Below are positions 6,799 to 13,587 of a stretch of 15,416 bases of DNA, in pieces. The notes beneath the pieces were generated by a model. The model was not told the DNA's origin and did no database searches. It worked only from the letters and a program-made list of their open reading frames with translations. Numbering within the stretch: position 1 is the first letter of the stretch; every line of letters starts with the position of its first letter. Origin of the DNA: Aquificaceae bacterium (GTDB lineage: Bacteria > Aquificota > Aquificia > Aquificales > Aquificaceae); NCBI GenBank assembly GCA_015492115.1, contig WGFS01000120.1, positions 1 to 15,416 on the forward strand, read 5' to 3'. The position numbers and the translations under genes are program-made.

Positions 6799-7478
6799 GT
6801 CCTCTCACCGAAGAGCAGAGTCCCAACCCTCACTATGGTTGCACCTTCTTCAATGGCGACCGTAAAGTCGTGGGACATCCCCATGGAGAGATGCTTCAGG
6901 TTTACACCGAACTCCTCTTCCAACCTGTTTTTGAGCTTCCTGAGTTTAGCGAAGAAAGGTCTGACCTCCTCAGGGTCGGGCAGGTATGGAGGTATAGTCA
7001 TGAGACCGAGCACTTTAAGGTTTGGAAGGTTTAGTGAGTACTCAAACAATTCCCTGAGCTCCTCAGGTTTAACCCCAGCCTTGCTCTCCTCGTCACCCAC
7101 GTTGACCTCTATGAGCACATCCTGAACTATGCCAGCCCTCTGAGCTCTCTTCTGAATCTCATCTGCCAGGGACTTCCTGTCCAGCGAATGTATGAGAGAC
7201 ACCCTGTCTATAAGATACTTAACCTTGTTTGTCTGAAGGCTACCTATGAAGTGCCAGTCTATATTGAGCCCTTTCAGCCTATCGTACTTCTCAAGGAGCT
7301 CCTGAACCCTGTTCTCACCGAAGGTCTTTAAACCACACTCAAAGAATCGTCTTATGATCTCAGGTTTCACCGTCTTGGAAGCTCCAAGGAGTGTGACTTC
7401 CTCCGGGTCTCTCCCAGACCGAACACAGGACTCTTCTATAAGAGACCTGACGTACTCAAGCCTCGCACACTCACCCAT
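6795..7478 (-). CDS. yggS: YggS/PLPBP-family pyridoxal-phosphate homeostasis protein
   Basis: A 227-residue single-domain alanine-racemase-fold protein that binds pyridoxal phosphate and buffers the cellular PLP pool; no enzymatic activity is established for the family. Key motifs: LGASKTVK with the PLP lysine K35, FGENRVQE, WHFIGSLQTNK, IEVNVGDEESKAG, LGLMTIPP, LSMGMSHDF and VRVGTLLFGER, all in the expected order and at normal family length. The start ATG 7478 has only a weak, distant GAGGG upstream, so expression may depend on coupling to the tetR gene 17 bases before it. Its TGA stop is shared with the TTG start of the ModE-like gene. Placement in a denitrification operon is unusual and may simply be operon accretion. 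Confidence 0.93.
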   Translation of the reverse strand: MGECARLEYVRSLIEESCVRSGRDPEEVTLLGASKTVKPEIIRRFFECGLKTFGENRVQELLEKYDRLKGLNIDWHFIGSLQTNKVKYLIDRVSLIHSLDRKSLADEIQKRAQRAGIVQDVLIEVNVGDEESKAGVKPEELRELFEYSLNLPNLKVLGLMTIPPYLPDPEEVRPFFAKLRKLKNRLEEEFGVNLKHLSMGMSHDFTVAIEEGATIVRVGTLLFGERT

Positions 7479-7495
7479 GTAGATATATTAATCCC

Positions 7496-8074
7496 TCAGC
7501 ATCCGAAGAGTGCCTTCAGAGTTGCTGATTTTAACTCCTCCACGAGCTGTTTTCTCGGTAAGTCTATTATGTTTAGCTCCCAGAGAATGAAGAGTCTCTC
7601 TACGGAACCTATTATCAGACTGAGGGCTACCTCGGGTGAGACCTTTATATCTCCCTTCCTGTAAGCTTTTCTGAATAGGTTTATTAGAATGCTCCCTGGC
7701 AGTTGAATACTGTTGTTGTTATGCCTGAGTATGTGATATACGGTTAGGAATCTGAAGGCGTCGGGATTATCAAAGGCGTAGTTTACAAGTAGCTCTACAA
7801 GCCTGGATACCTGTTCTCTTATGCCCTTGCAGGGAAGAACCTTCGTCTCTATAAGCGTTCTTAGCTCTTCGCTTATCCTCGTTATCAGGTAGTTTATTAT
7901 CTCCTCCTTATTGGTAAAGTGCCTGTATATCGCCCCTTCGGTTATACCGACTTTCTTGGCTATGTCCTTTATGGTTGTTCCTTTAAAACCCTTGCGAGAA
8001 AACAGCTTTAAAGCGACAATAGATATCTTCTCCTTAGTAGGAATGAACTTCCAGGTACCTTTTTTCCCATTCAT
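7496..8074 (-). CDS. TetR-family transcriptional regulator
   Basis: A 192-residue one-component regulator. The N-terminal HTH is clear: ISIVALKLFSRKGFKGTTIKDIA followed by KKVGITEGAIYRHFTNKEEII (about residues 17-60), with the family-typical A-x-x-L-F-x-x-x-G-(F/Y)-x-x-T-T-(I)-x-x-IA pattern. The C-terminal ligand domain (about 65-192) is mostly helical and not assignable to a ligand. ATG 8074 is preceded by GGAGGAG at 4 bases spacing, which supports this start even though the gene overlaps the end of the siroheme decarboxylase gene by 41 bases. Being embedded in the nir operon, it is a candidate regulator of that operon; most known nir clusters are instead controlled by Crp/Fnr-family proteins (DNR, NNR). 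Confidence 0.87.
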   Translation of the reverse strand: MNGKKGTWKFIPTKEKISIVALKLFSRKGFKGTTIKDIAKKVGITEGAIYRHFTNKEEIINYLITRISEELRTLIETKVLPCKGIREQVSRLVELLVNYAFDNPDAFRFLTVYHILRHNNNSIQLPGSILINLFRKAYRKGDIKVSPEVALSLIIGSVERLFILWELNIIDLPRKQLVEELKSATLKALFGC

Positions 8075-9044
8075 AGAACTCCTCCGAGAAGAGCTCCACC
8101 CTCTTCTTCTTGAACTCCCTCGTGGAGAAGAGAACGCTCCATTCTTTCATGCCAAGTTCGTTACCTACCCTCTCCACGAAGGAAAGAACTTCCTCCTTGG
8201 TTTTCCCATGTATCATGGAGAAGAGGTTGTAGCTCCAGTGTTCGTTAGTTGTCCTCCGGTAGCAGTGGGACACACTCTTGAAGGAGGCAAGGTAATAGCC
8301 CACCTCATCTATCCTCTCCTGGGGAACCTTCCAGACAGCCATCCCGTTCGCTCTAAAGCCAGCCCTTCTGTGGAACAGGATCGCCGAGAACCTTCTCATG
8401 ACCCCCTTCTCCTTGAGCTCCCTTAGAGTCCCTACAAACTGCTCCTCTGATATACCCACTTTTCCTGCAAGCTCCCTGAAGGGTCTCTTAACAAGGGGCA
8501 CGTCCTTCTGAGAAGCCCTTATCACTTCCTTTTCCAGTTCGCTCAGCTCAGCCCTACCCCTCTCCCTGATCTCTACCTCCTCCCTTTCGGTGAGCTCCTC
8601 GTAGTTGAGCTTCACCCCTATCTTGTAAGTCTTCAGTGTCCTCAGTATTACGTAGTCCTTGACCCCTCCGAGCTTCGCGAGAAGGGATACGGTCTCCTCA
8701 AGGCTCAGCCCCCCGTCGGGAGGTACAGCCAGGGTGAACCAGAGGTTCAGTTCATGTTCCCTCTCGTAGTTGTGGCTCACACCGGGATGGGTGTTTACGA
8801 GCCTCGCCACCTCCTCCACCCTGCCCGAGGGAACCTTAAAGGCTACAAGGGAGCTGTCGTAACCCGCTACCTTTGTGTCGTAGATAGGGGAGATCTGCCT
8901 TATTATCCTTTCCTTCTTGAGCTTCCCCAGCTCTTCAATAACTCTCTCTTCCTCTACCCCCAGCTTCTGGGCTAAGTGCAGGAAGGGTCTTTCCACCAAG
9001 GGTATGTGTGACTGGATCTCCTTCAGAAGAGCTTCCCTAAGCAT
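8034..9044 (-). CDS. nirDL: Fused siroheme decarboxylase (NirD-L / NirG-H type, AhbA-AhbB-like)
   Basis: A 336-residue protein made of two related AsnC/Lrp-like units. Unit 1 (about 5-150): winged helix (IPLVERPFLHLAQKLGV), RQISPIYDTKVAGYDSSLVAFKVP and HPGVSHNYEREHELNLWFTL. Unit 2 (about 167-315): VPLVKRPFRELAGKVGI, MRRFSAILFHRRAGFRANGMAVWKVP, VSHCYRRTT and WSYNLFSMIHG. Members of this family remove the acetate carboxyl groups of siroheme (C12, C18) to give didecarboxysiroheme for heme d1, or act in the alternative heme pathway; paired histidines near the substrate are essential, with H91, H225, H260 as candidates here. Start ATG 9044 is chosen over TTG 9059 because GAGGGGGTG lies 4 bases upstream; it overlaps the methyltransferase stop by 8 bases. 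Only one such gene is present, whereas Pseudomonas carries four separate ones. Confidence 0.88.
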   Translation of the reverse strand: MLREALLKEIQSHIPLVERPFLHLAQKLGVEEERVIEELGKLKKERIIRQISPIYDTKVAGYDSSLVAFKVPSGRVEEVARLVNTHPGVSHNYEREHELNLWFTLAVPPDGGLSLEETVSLLAKLGGVKDYVILRTLKTYKIGVKLNYEELTEREEVEIRERGRAELSELEKEVIRASQKDVPLVKRPFRELAGKVGISEEQFVGTLRELKEKGVMRRFSAILFHRRAGFRANGMAVWKVPQERIDEVGYYLASFKSVSHCYRRTTNEHWSYNLFSMIHGKTKEEVLSFVERVGNELGMKEWSVLFSTREFKKKRVELFSEEFYEWEKRYLEVHSY

Positions 9045-9801
9045 GGTACACCCCCTCAAGCTCCCTCAGGTTCTCTAAGAGCCTTCCTATCTCCTCCCGG
9101 AGCCTTACCACCTCTCCCACCACCATGACAGCGGGAGGCTTTACCTCAGGAGGCTCGCTCGCCACCTCCCTCAGCGTTGAGACCACCACCCTCTGCTCCC
9201 GGGTCGTTCCCCTCTCAATGAAGGCTACAGGCTCCTCTGGATTTCTCCCCGCGTCTAACAGCTCTTTCGCTATCCTCTGTCTGTTCTTCACTCCCATCAG
9301 CACCACGAGGGTGTCTATCCCCCTGAAGGACCTCCAGTCCACCCTCTTCTCCTTTCCCGTGCACTCGTGCCCCGTAACCACCGCAAAGGAGGAGGCTATC
9401 CCCCTGAAGGTGAGGGGTATCCCTGCATAGGCGGGGACCGCGTAGACTGAGCTGACCCCCGGCACGACCTCGTAGGGGACACCGTGCTCCTTTAGATAGA
9501 GAGCCTCCTCCCCGCCCCTTCCGAACACGAAGGGATCTCCTCCCTTCAGCCTCACCACCTTTTCGTACGCGCTCGCGTAGTAAACGAGGAGCCTGTTTAT
9601 CTCTTCCTGTGGTAGTGTGTGTTTCCCGTCTTCCTTTCCCACGTACACGAGCCTGCAGTCAGGTTTCGCGTAGTTCAGGATCTCTTCGCTCACGAGCCTG
9701 TCGTAGAGGATAACGTCCGCCTTCGTAAGAACTCTAATCGCCTTCAGGGTCAGGAGCTCCGGGTCTCCCGGACCTGCACCGACCAGGTAAACCTTACCCA
9801 T
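9037..9801 (-). CDS. nirE: Uroporphyrinogen-III C-methyltransferase (SUMT, NirE/CobA)
   Basis: A 254-residue SAM-dependent enzyme that methylates uroporphyrinogen III twice (C2, C7) to precorrin-2, the entry to siroheme, cobalamin and heme d1. Motifs: GAGPGDPELLT (8-18), VRLKGGDPFVFGRGGEE (83-99), PGVSSVYAVPAYAGIPLTFRG (113-134, landmarks only), VVTGHE (141-146) and VVLMGVKN. Length is that of a stand-alone SUMT without the CysG dehydrogenase/ferrochelatase domain, so siroheme completion must be done by a protein encoded elsewhere. ATG 9801 has GGGAGG 7-8 bases upstream and lies 3 bases after nirF. The operon context favours the name nirE, though it may also supply siroheme for other enzymes. 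Confidence 0.95.
   Translation of the reverse strand: MGKVYLVGAGPGDPELLTLKAIRVLTKADVILYDRLVSEEILNYAKPDCRLVYVGKEDGKHTLPQEEINRLLVYYASAYEKVVRLKGGDPFVFGRGGEEALYLKEHGVPYEVVPGVSSVYAVPAYAGIPLTFRGIASSFAVVTGHECTGKEKRVDWRSFRGIDTLVVLMGVKNRQRIAKELLDAGRNPEEPVAFIERGTTREQRVVVSTLREVASEPPEVKPPAVMVVGEVVRLREEIGRLLENLRELEGVYHA
9049..9057 (-). promoter_or_regulatory. Ribosome binding site inside the end of nirE, fixing the decarboxylase start
   Basis: GAGGGGGTG on the minus strand, 4 bases from ATG 9044 and within the last codons of the upstream gene, indicating translational coupling. Confidence 0.65.
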
Positions 9802-9804
9802 GGC

Positions 9805-10854
9805 TCAACCTCCCTTGATGAAGACGCCCGAGGGCGTTGGTACGGCGATCTCCTCAATCACCCTGAGCCGGGGAACGCTCACCTTCTTCACCCTGTTCTC
9901 GTAGTAAGAGGAGAGGTATATGAACCGCCCGTCCGGGGTGAACCTGAAGTGGAGTATCCTCCTGCCGAGCCTTTCCGTCTTCACTATCTTTCCCCTCTCC
10001 CTGTCTATCAGGGTCAGGTAGTCCTCCATGTCCCCGCTGTAGTTGACTGCGAGATACTTACCATCTGGAGACACGGAGACGAAAACGGGAAGCCCCGGAA
10101 GCTCTATACTCCCCTCGTATCTGAAGTCCTTCAGGTTGACCACACGAACCTTCCTCTCCCCCAGCGCAGGTACGTATGCCCTGCCTCCGTAAACCCCCCA
10201 GAGACCGAAGTGAGGTATCTTGAAGACGACCTCACCCATCTCCGACCTTAACCTGAGCCTCCTGTAGGTTAGATCCTTCAGGTTGACCACTCCCACCGAG
10301 CTCTCCTTGAAGAATCCGACCACGTACCTTTCACCTGCAAGGAAGGCGTCAAAGGGCATCTTACCCACACGCTCAAAGCTCCTTACCCTCCTGTAGCTTC
10401 CGCAGTCCACAACCCAGATCTCGTCCCTGTCCATGAGGGCGAAGAGGAGAAAATTCCGGTAGGGCTTTATGCCTACGTTCCTTGACCCGGTCCTTACCCT
10501 CCGGAGGACCCTCAGATCGGGGCTCAAGAAGACCACGGTGTGGGGTGAGTAGTTGGCGACCACCACCTTACCACCGCAGAAGGTAAAACCTATGGAGCTC
10601 TCGCCCACCTTTACCTTTTTCAGGAGCCTGTCTTCCCTCGTGTCTATCCATGAGAGGAAGCCGTCCCTGCTTATCAGATAGGCGTCCCCTTTGAAGAACT
10701 TGAGCGTCGCATGGTTGAGGTTTCCTAAGTTTCTTACCTCCTTAACGAGCCTGCCCTCCTCCAATACCGCGACCGCTCCCCTCTCCCTCTCCACGACGTA
10801 AACCTTCCCAGCGTAGGTGAATGTAAAGAGAAGGAGGATTAACAGATATAGCAT
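9805..10854 (-). CDS. nirF: NirF-like heme d1 biosynthesis propeller protein
   Basis: A 349-residue cytochrome-d1-type eight-bladed beta-propeller without any c-heme motif. It begins with a short hydrophobic signal (MLYLLILLLFTFTYA), so it is probably periplasmic; there is no lipobox cysteine, unlike NirF proteins anchored as lipoproteins. NHATLKFFKGDAYLISRDGFL holds H48, placed like the conserved histidine of NirF that contacts d1-type tetrapyrroles. Later blades show VSVSPDGKYLAVNYSG and FRFTPDGRFIYLSSY. NirF binds heme d1 or its precursors during late assembly, with NirN and NirS as partners; its exact reaction is debated. The gene overlaps nirJ by 16 bases and has GGAGG 7 bases before ATG 10854. 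Confidence 0.87.
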   Translation of the reverse strand: MLYLLILLLFTFTYAGKVYVVERERGAVAVLEEGRLVKEVRNLGNLNHATLKFFKGDAYLISRDGFLSWIDTREDRLLKKVKVGESSIGFTFCGGKVVVANYSPHTVVFLSPDLRVLRRVRTGSRNVGIKPYRNFLLFALMDRDEIWVVDCGSYRRVRSFERVGKMPFDAFLAGERYVVGFFKESSVGVVNLKDLTYRRLRLRSEMGEVVFKIPHFGLWGVYGGRAYVPALGERKVRVVNLKDFRYEGSIELPGLPVFVSVSPDGKYLAVNYSGDMEDYLTLIDRERGKIVKTERLGRRILHFRFTPDGRFIYLSSYYENRVKKVSVPRLRVIEEIAVPTPSGVFIKGG

Positions 10855-11924
10855 GCCGGATCCTCCGCAAAGTAATCACCGAAGGCGAAGTAAGCCCTCG
10901 CCCTTGATCCCCCGTTGCACACATCCAGGTAAGGACACCCTGAGCACCTCCCCTTTATCCTCCGGGGTCTCTCCCTGAGCTTTGAAAGAAGCCCGTTTGA
11001 GTTCCATATTTCGGAAAAGCTCCTCTCCCTCAGGTTTCCAACACTGTGGAAGAAGAAGGGGTCTGGCTTCACGTTTCCCCTGTGGTCTACGTTCACGAGC
11101 CTGACTCCTGCCTGGTTACCTCCCCACATCCTCAGTATTTCCCGGAGTTTTTCGCTTCTCTCCGGAAACCTCTTTTTAAACTCCCTGAGCAGGATAATTG
11201 CGTCCGCCTCGTTGTTTCCCGTGACCACGTCTATGCCCTTCTCAGCGAACTCAAAGGCTTTTCCAACGATGAACTCTACGAGTTTTCTGTATCTTTCTCT
11301 ATCAACATCCCTCAGCTTCCTCCCCCTCCCTGCGTAAACGAGATGAGATATGTAGAGCTTCGGGATTCCGAGCTCCTCAACAAGATCAAAGATGAAGGGA
11401 AGGGAGCTCGCGGTCCTCTCCGTCAGGGTGAACCTGAGCCCAACCTTTATGTCCTCCCTCCTGCAGAGCGTAAGGGCGTTCAGAGCTTCCTCAAAGGAGT
11501 GCCTCTTTCCCCTGAAGCTGTCGTGAACCTCCGGCGTCCCGTCCAGACTAACACCGACGTAGTCAAAACTTTCCTTTATCTTCCCTACGTTTTCCCCGTT
11601 TATGAGAAGACCGTTGGTGGAAAGGTAGGTTTTTATTCCCCTTTCCCTCAGAAGCTCAGCCACATCAAAGATGTCCTCCCTCAGGAGAGGTTCTCCTCCA
11701 GAGAGGATCGCGAACCTGACCCCTTCCCTCACGAGATCACCGGTAACTCTCTTTATTTCCTCAAAGGTTAGCTCTCCCTCCGTCTCCTGGTTTGCGGAAG
11801 AGTAGCAATGCTTGCAGTAGAGGTTGCACCTGTTGGTGAGGTTCCATATAAGTATCACTCCCCTGAAGGGCTTGTAATCCTCATCGCTTAAAGCTTTCCT
11901 TATGAACTCAGTCAGCCTTAGCAT
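10839..11924 (-). CDS. nirJ: NirJ, radical SAM heme d1 biosynthesis enzyme
   Basis: A 361-residue radical SAM/SPASM-type enzyme. N-terminal KPFRGVILIWNLTNRCNLYC carries the CxxxCxxC cluster motif (C33, C37, C40), followed by ILSGGEPLLREDIF and TNGLLING. The C-terminal cysteines C327, C330, C336 and C358 (CSGCPYLDVC ... DPACYIC, plus C361) can hold an auxiliary iron-sulfur cluster. NirJ replaces propionate side chains of didecarboxysiroheme with keto groups. ATG 11924 is preferred over the ORF's GTG at 11933 because AAGGTGA lies 5 bases upstream of the ATG and contains that GTG. The start overlaps the nirN-like gene by 17 bases and the end overlaps nirF by 16 bases. The related heme enzyme AhbD is the main alternative; the nirS/nirF context favours NirJ. 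Confidence 0.9.
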   Translation of the reverse strand: MLRLTEFIRKALSDEDYKPFRGVILIWNLTNRCNLYCKHCYSSANQETEGELTFEEIKRVTGDLVREGVRFAILSGGEPLLREDIFDVAELLRERGIKTYLSTNGLLINGENVGKIKESFDYVGVSLDGTPEVHDSFRGKRHSFEEALNALTLCRREDIKVGLRFTLTERTASSLPFIFDLVEELGIPKLYISHLVYAGRGRKLRDVDRERYRKLVEFIVGKAFEFAEKGIDVVTGNNEADAIILLREFKKRFPERSEKLREILRMWGGNQAGVRLVNVDHRGNVKPDPFFFHSVGNLRERSFSEIWNSNGLLSKLRERPRRIKGRCSGCPYLDVCNGGSRARAYFAFGDYFAEDPACYIC

Positions 11925-13578
11925 AGCCTTCACCTTTCAAGCTCTCTATGTAAGAGAGCAGAGCGTTTATCTCCTCCTGAGAGAGATCTATCCTCGGCAT
12001 GGCGTTCCTCTCATATCCCAGGAGCTTTGAGGTATCCTCCGGATCTACAAGCTGGGAGATGATCTCCTCTCTGCTTCTGTGCTTGGCTATCCACCTTAGA
12101 GAGGGTCCGAAGGCGGTCCTCGTAGGATGGTGACATCCCCAGCACCTTTCCATGAAGACCTCGTATCCGAGCTGGGCTGGAAGGAAGCTCCTTGTCTTGT
12201 TCACGAAGTTGTACTTACCAGCTGGGTGCTTTGCGGGGATTTTCTTGAGAAGCCTGAGTGTGAGAGGGTCGTAGATGTACAGTCCTCTCCCCTCTCCGAT
12301 CACGCTCACGTAGGCGAACCTCCCGTCGGGAGAGAACTCTACATGGATAGCCCTGCCCTTTTCGGAGACCTTGAGCCTCTTTACCTCAAGGGTTTTCTTG
12401 TCAAGGAGGACAAAGCTCCCATCTCCGTTGTCTATCCAGAGGTGGGGTATCCTTGAGGTGGTTCTCACGAAAAAGCCCTTCCCTCCAGTATCTATCTCTT
12501 TGATGAGCTTCCAGTCATACATCCTCCACACGCTCACCTTTGTGGAACCTATATGACGGGTCGCAAAGTAGAAATTGCCTCCGGAATACCAGAAGCTTGC
12601 GGAAAAGAGGTGGGGAAGCCCGGGGACCTTCCTCTCAAAGACCTTCTTTAAGGTATCCAGCCTGTAAACGATCAGTTTCTTGCCCTTCCTTGAGCTACCT
12701 ATCAAAAACCTCTCAAAAGGGTCTATGAAGAAGTCCTCAAGGGGAGCCTCTATCCTCCTGTATGAGATCTTCCCTTCCTCATTTACAAAACCTACGAGAG
12801 GTCTGTCCCTGAAGGTTAGGATGAAACCACCCTTACTCCTGAGCTCATAGACCGCGCTCGGTCTCCCCTCAAGCTCTATCCTCTTGAGAGGTCTGAGGTT
12901 CCTGTCCATCAGGATGAGGCTCTTGGGCAGGACACAGCTGACCGCAAGCAGGTTCCTAAACAGCGCTATGTTTCTGAGGTAAACGCAGGCTCTGACCTTC
13001 TCCTTGAGCCTCCCTTCCTCCACGCTGTAGTGGGCTACCCATCCATCCCTTGAGGGGACGTAAAAATCTCTGCCATCGGGTGAGAACTTCACACCTCCGT
13101 GAACGTTGGAGAGGATGAACCTGTCAAAGATACGTTTACCTTCAGCTATCCACACCTCCTTTGCACCTTTGTCCACCACGACTATGAGGTTTCTTATGTC
13201 CTTTATGGGGAGCCTCTTCCTGGGGTTTTTAAACTCTATTCTGCTTCTCTTTACCTCCTCCAGGGTGTACCTTATCCCGTGAGCGGGTGACCTGATATAG
13301 CGGATTATCTCCTTTATCTCTCCCTCTGTAAGAGAGCTGAAGGAAGGCATGTTTGAGGCGGGAATTCCTTTTTTTATTAAGTCCCTTATCCTTATGTCGG
13401 AGTATCTTCTCAGGAACTCGGGAAGGAGCGGTGGGGCTGTTCTTCCTATCCTCTCCTCGTGGTGGCAGGTCGCACAATGTTTTAAATACAGCCCTCTCCC
13501 ATCTTCAGCGAAGGAAAAGAGAAAAAAAAGGAGGGAAAAAGAGGGGGCGAGGGAGCGAAGTGAGATGAGAGAGGCCAT
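11908..13578 (-). CDS. nirN: NirN-like cytochrome c-d1 protein with an additional C-terminal cytochrome c domain
   Basis: A 556-residue periplasmic protein. Signal peptide about 1-24. N-terminal cytochrome c domain: CATCH (35-39), likely axial methionine M77 (SNMPSF). Residues about 125-455 form the d1 propeller, with VHGGVKFSPDGRDFYVPSRDG (H160; landmark), H323, and IHVEFSPDGRFAYVSV (H412). NirN oxidises dihydro-heme d1 in the last step of d1 synthesis and hands the cofactor to NirS. Odd: after the propeller a second cytochrome c domain follows, CWGCH (479-483) with M527 (NAMPRIDLS) as likely ligand, so the protein is c-d1-c. The extra domain may take the place of the small cytochrome NirC, which is not encoded separately. 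ATG 13578 has GAGGTGGTG 3 bases upstream, 9 bases after nirS. The signal region contains an 8-T run. Confidence 0.85.
   Translation of the reverse strand: MASLISLRSLAPSFSLLFFLFSFAEDGRGLYLKHCATCHHEERIGRTAPPLLPEFLRRYSDIRIRDLIKKGIPASNMPSFSSLTEGEIKEIIRYIRSPAHGIRYTLEEVKRSRIEFKNPRKRLPIKDIRNLIVVVDKGAKEVWIAEGKRIFDRFILSNVHGGVKFSPDGRDFYVPSRDGWVAHYSVEEGRLKEKVRACVYLRNIALFRNLLAVSCVLPKSLILMDRNLRPLKRIELEGRPSAVYELRSKGGFILTFRDRPLVGFVNEEGKISYRRIEAPLEDFFIDPFERFLIGSSRKGKKLIVYRLDTLKKVFERKVPGLPHLFSASFWYSGGNFYFATRHIGSTKVSVWRMYDWKLIKEIDTGGKGFFVRTTSRIPHLWIDNGDGSFVLLDKKTLEVKRLKVSEKGRAIHVEFSPDGRFAYVSVIGEGRGLYIYDPLTLRLLKKIPAKHPAGKYNFVNKTRSFLPAQLGYEVFMERCWGCHHPTRTAFGPSLRWIAKHRSREEIISQLVDPEDTSKLLGYERNAMPRIDLSQEEINALLSYIESLKGEGYAKAD
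11930..11936 (-). promoter_or_regulatory. Ribosome binding site fixing the nirJ start
   Basis: AAGGTGA on the minus strand, 5 bases from ATG 11924, lying in the last codons of the upstream gene. Confidence 0.6.
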
Positions 13579-13587
13579 ATCACCACC

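Noticed and set aside
9619..10251. 210-codon plus-strand open frame
   Set aside because: Antisense to nirE and nirF across their junction; no start signal or domain.
11046..11771. 241-codon plus-strand open frame
   Set aside because: Entirely antisense to nirJ, whose motifs are unmistakable; length reflects high GC and codon bias, not a gene.
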